Source: a virus
Direction: 5' to 3' (one strand)
IMG/VR virus record: IMGVR_UViG_3300031566_000081
Coordinates: 1-46,022 of that record
DNA length: 46,022 nucleotides
Numbering within the stretch: the stretch's first letter is position 1; every line of letters begins with the position of its first letter. The translations under genes were made by a program, and so were the position numbers. Below the pieces are notes generated by a model. That model was not told where the DNA came from and ran no database searches. It worked only from the letters and a program-made list of their open reading frames with translations. Below, in pieces: positions 1-6,277 of this stretch.

Positions 1-154
1 TAACGATTTTTGCAGAAGATATTTTGGTTTTAATTGTGGTAGGACAATGAGGGTTTTTGCTAATTGCAGACTATTAGATAATAAAGTTTTTACAGACCGG
101 GAATACGAGTTTAAGAGAGGGCTTGGTCAGGTTGCTGGGATAGAAAAAATATGA
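1..154 (+). CDS. Small hypothetical protein, 5'-truncated by window edge
   Basis: This is the last 50 codons of a 68-residue protein whose complete copy is at 42633-42839. It ends in GIEKI just before the ribosome binding site of the next gene. The full protein has a basic N-terminal half (RRYFGFNCGRTMRVF) but no motif I can assign. Confidence 0.75.
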   Translation, partial: NDFCRRYFGFNCGRTMRVFANCRLLDNKVFTDREYEFKRGLGQVAGIEKI

Positions 155-167
155 AGGGAGGTGAAAA

Positions 168-368
168 ATGGATAAGCAATATGTAATTGTTCTGGAATGT
201 AGTGCTGGAAATGACCAGGTTGGAGATATGTGGTTAGAAACATTTATTTGTAATTCAGAAACCACTATCGCAGAAATAATGAAATGGAAAAAAGAGAAAC
301 ATAGTAAAGGTAGATTAATGATAACGGAGGCAAGTGAACCGAAAGAAGATGACGGTATATCATTTTGA
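168..368 (+). CDS. Hypothetical protein, 66 aa
   Basis: A small soluble protein preceded by an excellent ribosome binding site (GGGAGGTG, 7 bases before the ATG). It begins MDKQYVIVLE, a beta-strand-like N-terminus, and has a Lys-rich middle and an acidic C-terminus (PKEDDGISF). I recognise no family. It lies in the run of tightly spaced small early genes and is repeated at 42853. Confidence 0.7.
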   Translation: MDKQYVIVLECSAGNDQVGDMWLETFICNSETTIAEIMKWKKEKHSKGRLMITEASEPKEDDGISF

Positions 369-389
369 TAAATAAGAAGGAGGTGAACC

Positions 390-533
390 ATGAAGTTAAA
401 ATGGACTGATGAAGAGTCAAGGTATTTTAGCAATCCCATCAAAACAGCAGAACGGTATAGCGACTGGGGCTGGTGGATTGTAATGGCAGCATGCGTGCTA
501 ACTATAATCTGGAAGGGGGAAAATGAAAAATGA
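390..533 (+). CDS. Small membrane protein, 47 aa
   Basis: Starts at an ATG seven bases after AGGAGGTG. A charged N-terminal half (KLKWTDEESRYF) is followed by one hydrophobic segment, WGWWIVMAACVLTIIW, and a short charged tail, which suggests a single-pass inner-membrane peptide. Its stop overlaps the next start in an ATGA junction, so the two are translationally coupled. No family recognised. Confidence 0.65.
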   Translation: MKLKWTDEESRYFSNPIKTAERYSDWGWWIVMAACVLTIIWKGENEK

Positions 534-697
534 CTAAGGAAGAAAAATTTGAAAAAGCAATAGAGTGGTTAGAAAATGCTTCTTATAATTGCAACAATGT
601 TGCCAAAATAGGAGTGGGGTTAATGCCGATAATAAAAAGTCAAATAGATAATGCTATTAAGTATTTAAACAACGAAGACATTGAAGACATTTATTAA
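530..697 (+). CDS. Hypothetical protein, 55 aa
   Basis: Starts in an ATGA overlap with the upstream membrane peptide; GGGGGAAAATG upstream supplies the ribosome binding site. The product is helical in appearance (KFEKAIEWLENA, KSQIDNAIKYLNN) with an acidic C-terminus. No motif recognised. The coupled start and good spacing support real translation. Confidence 0.6.
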   Translation: MTKEEKFEKAIEWLENASYNCNNVAKIGVGLMPIIKSQIDNAIKYLNNEDIEDIY

Positions 698-726
698 GTA
701 AAAATATCAAGTAAGGGGGAAAACCA

Positions 727-939
727 ATGAAAGAATTAACACCAGAGCAGGAAAGCCTAATCGGTGATGACGCATATCACGAAAAAAAATTAGCAGAGGA
801 TATTGCTAAAGAAAAAAAGCAATATAAAAAAATCCCGATTAATCCTGAATGCTTTAACCGGATACTAAAAAAGATAGGGAGGAAGAAGCTCGATGACATT
901 GAGACATATAGCGATATACAGGGCAAGAATGAACGGTAA
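727..939 (+). CDS. Hypothetical charged protein, 70 aa
   Basis: A highly charged Lys/Glu-rich protein (KKLAEDIAKEKKQYKK) with a ribosome binding site AAGGGGGAAAACC before the ATG. Its last 47 bases overlap the next start in another frame. No domain recognised; it probably belongs to the same early transcript as the gene at 1068. Confidence 0.6.
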   Translation: MKELTPEQESLIGDDAYHEKKLAEDIAKEKKQYKKIPINPECFNRILKKIGRKKLDDIETYSDIQGKNER

Positions 940-1078
940 CAGTATAAAGGAAGAACAGGAAGTATTGGAAGATAGAAGAAGGCGCAGTAATGAAAACTTA
1001 TTTAAGCCAACTTCTTATGAGAAGTATTTATGGCAAAAAGAAAATAAAAAATTAGGAGGAAATAGAAATGAACGGTGA
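893..1078 (+). CDS. Hypothetical basic protein, 61 aa
   Basis: Starts within the end of the preceding gene. AGGGAGGAAGAAG ten bases upstream is a plausible ribosome binding site inside that gene. The product is basic (RRRRSNENLF, KENKKLGGNRNER) and its end overlaps the start at 1068. Overlaps on both sides are typical of compact phage early operons, but either frame could be the shadow, so confidence is moderate. Confidence 0.5.
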   Translation: MTLRHIAIYRARMNGNSIKEEQEVLEDRRRRSNENLFKPTSYEKYLWQKENKKLGGNRNER

Positions 1079-2246
1079 TGGAAAATTTGATAAAGGTAGA
1101 TATACAACGATACCTGAAACAAAGAATATTAAATTACCCATAGGAGGAAAAATAAGATTAGGTATTAAGGTTAAAAATGAAGAAGGGATAGAACACCCAA
1201 AGGAACTTAAATATTTTGTATGCCCAGAAGAAGTAACAAAGGTCTATGGAGAAGAGCCGACAAAATTAATCGTATTCTTTCCAAGAAATAACAGAGAAGA
1301 AATATTTCCACAATGTTATGAAAAATATGGAAGTAATGAGGCTTTGTTATGTCAAGGAGATGGAGATGTATCAAAAACCGCACAAAGACTTAATCTGGAA
1401 AATGGTAGATGGGAAGAAGTTAAATGTCCTTGTGAACATTTTGGAAAATATGATAAGAAAACCAAAATAGGTGGTTGTGTAAAGGCGGGATATTTGAAAT
1501 TCATGTTGCCTTCAGTTTCAATAGGTACTTTCTATCAGTGTAGAGTTGGAGGTACGGTATCAATAGAAGAATGCAATAGTGCTTTTGAATTAGCCAATAA
1601 GACTACTGGTGGCTGTTGGGCAATGATACCCTTCAAAATGGAAAGAGTATTAAAGAAATTAAAGATACCGGGAACTGCAAAGATGAAAGACCATTGGGTA
1701 GTTACTCTTGAAATCGCTGCAAGTGTTGAAGAAATTAGGAGAGTGGCAAACGGTGAGATATTGTACTTGGGTCAACCGAAAAATGGTCAATATGAACTTG
1801 AAGCACCTGAATTGCCTTTAATGAATAGAGCATATACCCCATTAGCTACTGAAGAAGAAATTAAAGAGAGAGAGGAAAGGCAAATTGAATTACAGGAAAA
1901 AGCGAATAGAGAGAATGAAAGAATCAATGAACAGCAAGCCAAACTTAAAAAAGAAAGAGAAGCAGGCAAGCATAATATAAGAACTCCGGAAGAAATAAGG
2001 AAAATACTCGAAAAAAGGAATGCTATTCTTGATGAGATTCAAACGGTAGCGAGAGCCTATAAAGTTAATAATTGGGGAGAAATAATGGATATCGGCGAAA
2101 GGCACAATGTATTTCCAAAAGGTTTAGTGGCCAGTCAAGTCAAAACAATAGTAGTTGACCATCCGGATAAATACGACGCTTTACTGGCAGCATTCAAGGC
2201 TGACCAAGAAGTTACCGATGAGGACATACCAAAAGACACAGACTAA
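1068..2246 (+). CDS. Recombination directionality factor-like (phage gp3-like) protein, 392 aa
   Basis: The largest early protein. The N-terminal 230 residues have the layout I associate with the phiC31 gp3-like family of clostridial and related phages, often annotated 'hydrolase or metal-binding'. The marks are an opening LPIGGKIRLGIKVKN, a PEEVTKVYGEEPTKLIVFFP segment, and a Cys cluster CPCEHFGKYDKKTKIGGC that could bind zinc. In phiC31 this protein binds serine integrase and turns integration into excision. Residues about 265-305 form a Glu/Lys-rich coiled coil (EEEIKEREERQIELQEKANR). No integrase is visible here, so the role may be different. Family recalled from sequence character, not from a search. 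The ribosome binding site AGGAGGAAATAGA precedes the ATG. Repeated at 43753. Confidence 0.6.
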   Translation: MNGDGKFDKGRYTTIPETKNIKLPIGGKIRLGIKVKNEEGIEHPKELKYFVCPEEVTKVYGEEPTKLIVFFPRNNREEIFPQCYEKYGSNEALLCQGDGDVSKTAQRLNLENGRWEEVKCPCEHFGKYDKKTKIGGCVKAGYLKFMLPSVSIGTFYQCRVGGTVSIEECNSAFELANKTTGGCWAMIPFKMERVLKKLKIPGTAKMKDHWVVTLEIAASVEEIRRVANGEILYLGQPKNGQYELEAPELPLMNRAYTPLATEEEIKEREERQIELQEKANRENERINEQQAKLKKEREAGKHNIRTPEEIRKILEKRNAILDEIQTVARAYKVNNWGEIMDIGERHNVFPKGLVASQVKTIVVDHPDKYDALLAAFKADQEVTDEDIPKDTD

Positions 2247-2269
2247 TTTTTTCATTTTAGTACCTCCAG

Positions 2270-2295
2270 GGCGGGTCAGCCTATCGAGACCCGCC
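2270..2295 (+). terminator. GC-rich stem-loop after the RDF-like gene
   Basis: GGCGGGTC and GACCCGCC form a perfect 8-bp stem around a 10-base loop, 24 bases after the upstream stop. The following bases are T-rich but broken (TGCTATTATTCTAATTG), so termination may be partial. It separates the RDF-like gene from the HNH gene, consistent with the latter being an insertion. Repeated at 44955-44980. Confidence 0.65.
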
Positions 2296-2342
2296 TGCTA
2301 TTATTCTAATTGTTTATAAAATTTTTATTAAAAGGAACATCA

Positions 2343-2963
2343 ATGCTTACTAAAATAGAATACCAAAAACAATATTATATTAAAAATAAGGACAAAATAA
2401 AGGCTTATGCAAAAAAGTATCATCTTGATAATTTAGAATATCATAAGCAATATTATAAAAATTATTATCTTAATAATAAAGAAAAATATTTCTATAAATA
2501 TAAATATAATCTTGAATATTATCGAGAACATAAAGAGCAAATTCAAAAATATTACAAAAAATATTACAACGATAATAAAGATAAATATTCCGATATTGCA
2601 AAAAAGTGGCGGGATAACAATCCAGATAAGGCAAGAGAGAATAGGAGAAAATGGAAGGAAAATAATCCTGGAAAATATAAAACAATGAAACAAAGAAAAG
2701 ATACTAAAAGAAGAATAAGAGAAAATAAAATTATAAACACTCTAACATATAAAGAATGGTTGAATATTTTAAAAAAATATGATTACAAATGTGCTTATTG
2801 TGGTTGTGAATTTGATGAAAATACATTACCACAAAAAGATCATGTTATACCAATTAGTAAAGGCGGACATAATACGAAAGAGAATGTAGTACCTGCTTGT
2901 ATAATTTGTAATTCAAAAAAGTGGACTAAAATAATTCAACCTTATCAATTATCATTTTATTAA
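2343..2963 (+). CDS. HNH homing-type endonuclease with Tyr/Lys-rich repeat N-terminus, 206 aa
   Basis: The C-terminal 70 residues are a classic HNH nuclease: CAYC, then KDHVIPISKGG, then a second CIIC pair in PACIICNSKKW, giving a zinc-bound beta-beta-alpha-metal site. The first 130 residues are irregular repeats of about 12-17 residues (KYYKKYYNDNKDKYS, KKWRDNNPDKARE, RKWKENNPGKYK), probably DNA-binding. I start it at ATG 2343, preceded by AAAGGA, rather than at an upstream TTG. It sits between a terminator and the Cys-rich genes, as expected for a freestanding mobile endonuclease. It is clearly paralogous to the protein at 24927-25571. Repeated at 45028. Confidence 0.9.
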   Translation: MLTKIEYQKQYYIKNKDKIKAYAKKYHLDNLEYHKQYYKNYYLNNKEKYFYKYKYNLEYYREHKEQIQKYYKKYYNDNKDKYSDIAKKWRDNNPDKARENRRKWKENNPGKYKTMKQRKDTKRRIRENKIINTLTYKEWLNILKKYDYKCAYCGCEFDENTLPQKDHVIPISKGGHNTKENVVPACIICNSKKWTKIIQPYQLSFY

Positions 2964-2989
2964 TAAAAGAAATTAAGGAGGTAAAGGGA

Positions 2990-3214
2990 ATGTCAGATTA
3001 CACTTGTGGAACGTGTAAGTATTATAAATTGTATGGTTTTTTTGATGTTGAAAGGTATTGTTGTGGTATAACTGGACAACCTGTATCTAAGCGACATACT
3101 TGTGACGACTGGACAGATGATAGCGAGGTCGAGCTAACCGACGAGGAGAAAGATGCTATTAAGGGCGATATCGAGGCACATAGAAGGATGGTAGAGGGGA
3201 GGGAGATAGGGTGA
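2990..3214 (+). CDS. Cys-rich putative zinc-binding mini-protein, 74 aa
   Basis: The N-terminal 40 residues carry CGTCKYY, a CCG pair and a later Cys in KRHTCDDW, a small metal-binding knuckle common in uncharacterised phage proteins. The C-terminus is acidic and helical. AAGGAGGTAAAGGGA precedes the ATG. It overlaps the next gene by four bases (GTGA), implying coupling. Function unknown. Confidence 0.7.
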   Translation: MSDYTCGTCKYYKLYGFFDVERYCCGITGQPVSKRHTCDDWTDDSEVELTDEEKDAIKGDIEAHRRMVEGREIG

Positions 3215-3420
3215 AGATAATAAAAGTTAAAAATTGTGAAGACTGTATCTATTATATAAATATCGGAAGGCCATATTTTTATTTTTATTGTGGTGAAAAA
3301 TATAGATTAACTAAAGAAATATTTAAAATAGAAGATGAAAATAAAATCCCCTTATGGTGTCCATTACCAGATATTGATGAGGCAATAGCATTTGAAAAAG
3401 AAATGGAGGAGATAGATTGA
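3211..3420 (+). CDS. Cys-rich putative zinc-binding mini-protein, 69 aa
   Basis: Starts at GTG within the upstream stop; GGGGAGGGAGATAGG is the ribosome binding site. It contains NCEDCIYY, FYCGEKYR and LWCP, four Cys spaced like the protein just upstream, so the pair may have arisen by duplication. The C-terminal helix is acidic. Function unknown. A truncated second copy runs off the window end at 45896-46022. Confidence 0.65.
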   Translation: MKIIKVKNCEDCIYYINIGRPYFYFYCGEKYRLTKEIFKIEDENKIPLWCPLPDIDEAIAFEKEMEEID

Positions 3421-3605
3421 AATCAACAAATATCAGAAATTTTAAAGAAAGAACTCCAGAACAAATAGCGTGGGCGAGTAAAATAATATTGCAAAAAATA
3501 TGTGAAATTATAAAAGAAAATCAAGAAAATGGAAAAACCTCAATAGCTGATGGATATATTGCTTCATTATTAATTAAAGGAATGAAAGATGAGAATAATC
3601 ATTGA
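3417..3605 (+). CDS. Hypothetical protein, 62 aa
   Basis: Starts at TTG overlapping the previous stop (TTGA), with GGAGGAGATAGA upstream. The product is helical and basic to neutral (ERTPEQIAWASKIILQKICEIIKEN). No family recognised. The coupled start and strong ribosome binding site support it. Confidence 0.6.
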   Translation: MKSTNIRNFKERTPEQIAWASKIILQKICEIIKENQENGKTSIADGYIASLLIKGMKDENNH

Positions 3606-3687
3606 AGGAATTTTTATTTCGATTGGAATTTGTTTAATAATAAAGTTTGTTTTAGATGTGATTTTTGGTGGTGAATGGATATGGTAA
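3589..3687 (+). CDS. Tiny membrane peptide, 32 aa
   Basis: An ATG 17 bases inside the end of the previous gene opens a 32-codon frame that is almost entirely one membrane helix (IIIEGIFISIGICLIIKFVLDVIFGG). AAAGGAATGAAAG upstream is a weak ribosome binding site. It is the first of two consecutive membrane micro-proteins; the second starts inside it. Confidence 0.45.
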   Translation: MRIIIEGIFISIGICLIIKFVLDVIFGGEWIW

Positions 3688-3821
3688 AAACCTTATCTAA
3701 CATCTACAAATGGCTAATTATAGTCCTGGCAATCGTCATTCTCATAGTGCCTGAAATAGCTTATAGTTGCCTGTTGAGGGCGAGGGATAGGCTGGAAGAT
3801 ATGGCGGGGGAATTATCTTAA
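3675..3821 (+). CDS. Small membrane protein, 48 aa
   Basis: Begins at ATG 3675 (a second ATG lies two codons on) behind TTTGGTGGTGA. Residues about 12-31 are one hydrophobic helix (KWLIIVLAIVILIVPEIAY) followed by a charged cytoplasmic-type tail (RARDRLEDM). The stop is two bases before a stem-loop, so this ends a transcription unit segment. No family recognised. Confidence 0.55.
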   Translation: MDMVKTLSNIYKWLIIVLAIVILIVPEIAYSCLLRARDRLEDMAGELS

Positions 3822-3823
3822 AA

Positions 3824-3851
3824 CCTGCAATAACTAATTTACTATTGCAGG
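3824..3851 (+). terminator. Stem-loop after membrane micro-protein
   Basis: CCTGCAATA and TATTGCAGG pair perfectly (9 bp) around a 10-base loop, two bases after a stop codon. What follows is A-rich (ATAAATAAAAAAAA), not T-rich, so it is at best a weak plus-strand terminator and may instead be an mRNA processing or stabilising hairpin. Confidence 0.45.
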
Positions 3852-3881
3852 ATAAATAAAAAAAATTAAGGAGGAAAAAAG

Positions 3882-4067
3882 ATGAAAATTTATTGTAGTC
3901 ATTGTCATAATGAAATAGAAGATGAAAAGGTAATTTATTTCCCTTATAACAAGGGAAGACTTTGTTGGAACTGCTATGAACAATATGACTTAGAAAATAA
4001 GTTTATAGACCAAGATTTTAATGTAGGACGGGGGTTTAAAGGGAAAAATGAGAAGCGAAGAGATTAA
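3882..4067 (+). CDS. Zinc-ribbon mini-protein, 61 aa
   Basis: Two clean knuckles, CSHCHNEI and CWNCYEQY, about 24 residues apart make a four-Cys zinc ribbon. The tail is basic (RGFKGKNEKRRD). AAGGAGGAAAAAAG precedes the ATG and matches 11 of 12 bases of the candidate sRNA anti-SD at 41257-41268. The end overlaps the next gene by 20 bases. Such small ribbons are often nucleic-acid or protein adaptors; the actual role is unknown. Confidence 0.7.
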   Translation: MKIYCSHCHNEIEDEKVIYFPYNKGRLCWNCYEQYDLENKFIDQDFNVGRGFKGKNEKRRD

Positions 4068-4308
4068 TCAGACAATAGAGAATTATAAACCACATAAAGG
4101 GTTTTATGATTTATCGGAAAAACCCGAGACCTTAACTAAAAATGAATATGCAAAATTATTGAATATACAAAATTTCTTAGCAGAGCAAAATAAGAATATA
4201 GAATATCTTAAAAAATTTGAATCTATACAATATGAAAAAGATAAGGAATTATCAGCAGAATATCAGAGTATTGTTAAGGAACATTGGGGAGATACAATCT
4301 ATAAATAA
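4048..4308 (+). CDS. Hypothetical protein, 86 aa
   Basis: Starts in the tail of the zinc-ribbon gene after AAAGGGAAAA. The product is charged and helical (KLLNIQNFLAEQNKNIEYLKKFESIQYEKDKELSAEY, coiled-coil-like). The last codons form part of the CTATAAA-type tandem repeat that follows. No family recognised. Confidence 0.6.
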   Translation: MRSEEINQTIENYKPHKGFYDLSEKPETLTKNEYAKLLNIQNFLAEQNKNIEYLKKFESIQYEKDKELSAEYQSIVKEHWGDTIYK

Positions 4309-4356
4309 ACTATAAAAATACTATAAAAAATATCGTTAGTTCTATAAAAAATATAT
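4299..4356 (+). repeat. AT-rich tandem 11-mers (CTATAAAWAWA)
   Basis: Four copies of a CTATAAA-starting element begin at 4299, 4310, 4321 and 4342, spacings of 11, 11 and 21 bases, i.e. one, one and two helical turns. The first overlaps the end of the upstream gene; the rest are intergenic. This could be a binding array for a phage DNA-binding protein or an AT-rich unwinding element. Confidence 0.6.
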
Positions 4357-4374
4357 GAGAAAGGAGGTGAAACT

Positions 4375-4578
4375 ATGGAAGATTGCTTAAAATTAATAAT
4401 TCCCACTTTTGATGTCGAGCAAGGTTCAGGTGATAATAGAAAAATCTTTGAACTTATAGCAGAAGAACCAGACACAGCTGATAAGACAAAAATAGCATTT
4501 ACTTTAAACGTAGATAAAAATATTTACAATTTCGAGATTCTTAAAGAAGATTTAGAAGCAGTTTTAAAATTTTTCTGA
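4375..4578 (+). CDS. Hypothetical protein, 67 aa
   Basis: An acidic protein opening MEDCLKLIIPTF with alternating hydrophobic residues (beta-rich look) and a helical C-terminus (LKEDLEAVLKFF). AAAGGAGGTGAAACT precedes the ATG. It lies directly after the 11-mer repeat array, so any protein bound there could affect it. No family recognised. Confidence 0.6.
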   Translation: MEDCLKLIIPTFDVEQGSGDNRKIFELIAEEPDTADKTKIAFTLNVDKNIYNFEILKEDLEAVLKFF

Positions 4579-4633
4579 CTTGCAGAGTTTTGTAATGGTT
4601 GTTGAAGTAAATAAATAAGGAGGGTTAAGAAAA

Positions 4634-4900
4634 ATGGATTATATAAGAGGATACGAAAAAGAATTTGGGATACTTGTAGAACTTAACAAAAATTTTAGTA
4701 TGGCATGTCTTGCAAAATTAACAAAGAAACTTGGGGAAGGATATACAGGTTGGGATTATGATGCAATAGAACCATTTAGGCACAAAATAATAAAACTTTC
4801 TAAAGAAGAATTAACTCAAAAAAATTTAGTGAATATTGCTAATTATTGTAGTTTTTTATGGCATAGAGAAGAAGAGAGAAAGAGAGGCACCCCTAAATGA
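4634..4900 (+). CDS. Hypothetical protein, 88 aa
   Basis: Ribosome binding site AAGGAGGGTTAAG lies before the ATG. The product is helical with a WDYDAIEPFRHKIIKLSKEEL segment and a basic end (REEERKRGTPK). It resembles the short phage proteins that accompany HTH regulators, but I cannot assign a family. Overlaps the next start by four bases. Confidence 0.6.
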   Translation: MDYIRGYEKEFGILVELNKNFSMACLAKLTKKLGEGYTGWDYDAIEPFRHKIIKLSKEELTQKNLVNIANYCSFLWHREEERKRGTPK

Positions 4901-5259
4901 CTGATTGCCATTCCATCATATTACGCATAATAAAATCCTACAAGGGTGACAGCAATAGGCGAACCCAGACAGAGATAACCGACGAGTGTATCGCTATGGG
5001 CGGCACTAACATCACCGACAGGCGCACCCGGATAATCCTTCGTGAACTTATCGATGCCGGCGCACCTATTATATCTACCCCTGCCGGTGGGTATTCCTGG
5101 TATGAGAATGAGGCGGAAAGAATTAAATGTTACAAGGAGTTAAGACATAAGGGGATAAGTATATTATTGAGGGCAAGGAATATGAACAGGAATTGCCTGG
5201 CTGAGAAGGCCAGGAAGAAGGAAATGGTGCAGTTGAGTTGGTTGGAGAGGGTAGGGTAA
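4897..5259 (+). CDS. Putative winged-helix DNA-binding protein, 120 aa
   Basis: The first 70 residues look like a winged helix: a short helix (IILRIIKSYKGD), a QTEITDECIAMGG segment, a recognition-like helix TDRRTRIILRELIDAG, and a wing APIISTPAGGYSWY. A basic tail follows (RNCLAEKARKKEM). Codon use is more GC-rich than the neighbours (GCGCACCCGG, CGATGCCGGCGC), suggesting a different origin. A role in regulation or replication is inferred from fold character only. Coupled (ATGA) to the upstream gene. Confidence 0.6.
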   Translation: MTDCHSIILRIIKSYKGDSNRRTQTEITDECIAMGGTNITDRRTRIILRELIDAGAPIISTPAGGYSWYENEAERIKCYKELRHKGISILLRARNMNRNCLAEKARKKEMVQLSWLERVG

Positions 5260-5541
5260 ATGGAATATTCAGATAATTTTATTAATCAAATAAAATTTGC
5301 TCCAAAATATGTAAAAGAATGTATTGATGCATTACAAAAATATCCTGAACAAAAAAATAGAGATTACGCTTTAAATACAATTAAAAAATATATTGGACAA
5401 AATAAAGATGCCTATATTGAATATAAAAATAAAATGAGTGATTTCCCAGAATTAAAAGATTTTGTTGATGAGTATAAGGCCATTAAAAACTTTTATAACC
5501 AAGTTACCAGAATTATTATTTTCAAAGGAGGTGAAAAATGA
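5260..5541 (+). CDS. Hypothetical protein, 93 aa
   Basis: Starts immediately after the previous stop (TAAATGG); GGAGAGGGTAGGG lies just upstream. The product is Lys/Tyr/Asn-rich and helical (YVKECIDALQKYPEQKNRDYALNTIKKY) and much more AT-rich than its upstream neighbour, a sharp composition change at 5260. No family recognised. Confidence 0.6.
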   Translation: MEYSDNFINQIKFAPKYVKECIDALQKYPEQKNRDYALNTIKKYIGQNKDAYIEYKNKMSDFPELKDFVDEYKAIKNFYNQVTRIIIFKGGEK

Positions 5542-5542
5542 A

Positions 5543-5776
5543 ATGTATATAGAATCTGAAAATAGAATGGTTTATTGCTGTAAAAAAATGAAAGATTATT
5601 TTGAGATTGATAAATGTTTATATTTTTCAGAAGTTAAAAGAAAAGTTTGTTTGGATGTTCTTGGACAAAACTATGAAAAATATGACCATGATGTACAAGA
5701 AAAAAATAATTGTGTAATAAATTACTGTCCTTTTTGTGGTAAAAAAATATTAATTGAGGAGGAAAATGAAAGTTAA
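5543..5776 (+). CDS. Zinc-ribbon mini-protein, 77 aa
   Basis: I place the start at ATG 5543, nine bases after AAAGGAGGTG, rather than at an ATG inside the previous gene. The protein has a YCCKKM pair near the N-terminus and a clear C-terminal half-ribbon INYCPFCGKKI. The same architecture (N-terminal CC, C-terminal CPxCGxK) is seen in the 86-aa protein at 14321, so the two are probably paralogues. Function unknown. Confidence 0.65.
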   Translation: MYIESENRMVYCCKKMKDYFEIDKCLYFSEVKRKVCLDVLGQNYEKYDHDVQEKNNCVINYCPFCGKKILIEEENES

Positions 5777-5939
5777 AAATATGGAAAAAGAAAAAGAAAA
5801 ACAATTAAGGAAAGTTTTTAGGGTGATTATAAAAGATTTGATTAATGATAGAGCTGGAGGTCGGCACATAATAGGCAATACAGATATTCCCTTAATAGTT
5901 GCTAATAAACTTTTACGTGAAGTAAAAACAAGAATATAA
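5766..5939 (+). CDS. Hypothetical basic protein, 57 aa
   Basis: ATG 5766 lies inside the previous gene's last codons, behind GAGGAGGAAA. The product is strongly basic at its N-terminus (KNMEKEKEKQLRK) and ends LLREVKTRI. The middle (DRAGGRHIIGNTDIPLIVANKLL) looks like a small HTH-type fold, but I cannot name a family. Confidence 0.55.
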   Translation: MKVKNMEKEKEKQLRKVFRVIIKDLINDRAGGRHIIGNTDIPLIVANKLLREVKTRI

Positions 5940-6035
5940 AACAAGTAATTGAGAAATGAAGAATATTTAGGAGGTCAATTAAATAAATATGTCAAAAAAA
6001 AACGAAGGCTACAGTAGTATTTAGGAGAGGTGTAA

Positions 6036-6266
6036 ATGAATAAATTAATAAAAGAGCAAACTTGGAAAGAAAAGCATAATGTAATATTAGAAAACAAAAA
6101 AGATATTATCAAAAAATATAATGAAAGCGTTCCAATCGAAGAAATAGCTAAAAAATATAAAGTATCTGGGTTCTGCATAAGTAACAATTTAAAATTGTGG
6201 GGAATGAAAAAAAAACATGGCATTAGATATCTTTTGGGAAAGATGATTTTAGAATTATTATTTTAG
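6036..6266 (+). CDS. Small HTH protein, 76 aa
   Basis: Residues about 25-55 read as a helix-turn-helix of the homeodomain/resolvase-like type: IIKKYNESVPIEEIAKKYKVSGFCISNNLKLWG. Many phage and transposon DNA-binding domains use this 'IAKKYxVSxxxIxxxLK' arrangement. It is followed by a basic stretch and a hydrophobic C-terminus. AGGAGAGGTG precedes the ATG. It sits 11 bases before the replication gene, so it may help control replication. Confidence 0.65.
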   Translation: MNKLIKEQTWKEKHNVILENKKDIIKKYNESVPIEEIAKKYKVSGFCISNNLKLWGMKKKHGIRYLLGKMILELLF

Positions 6267-6277
6267 TGGAGGTATAA

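Larger units (their letters stand above)
1..3337. repeat. Terminal direct repeat, copy 1
   Basis: The first 3337 bases recur at 42686-46022 with the same genes and spacing. Both boundaries fall inside genes (5' edge in the small gene at 42633-42839, 3' edge in the gene starting at 3211). That is what a wrapped circular assembly, or a headful-packaged permuted genome, would give. The unit genome is therefore 42,685 bp. Confidence 0.95.

Noticed and set aside
74-442. A 122-codon minus-strand frame (and its copy at 42759-43127) rich in Ser, Phe and Leu
   Set aside because: It is antisense to three plus-strand genes with good ribosome binding sites and has no ribosome binding site of its own; its composition is that of a frame shadow.
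2433-2693. Hydrophobic minus-strand frames that look like membrane proteins
   Set aside because: They are the complement of the Lys/Tyr/Asn-rich HNH N-terminal repeats; AAA/TAT codons read backwards give Phe/Ile runs. No start signals.
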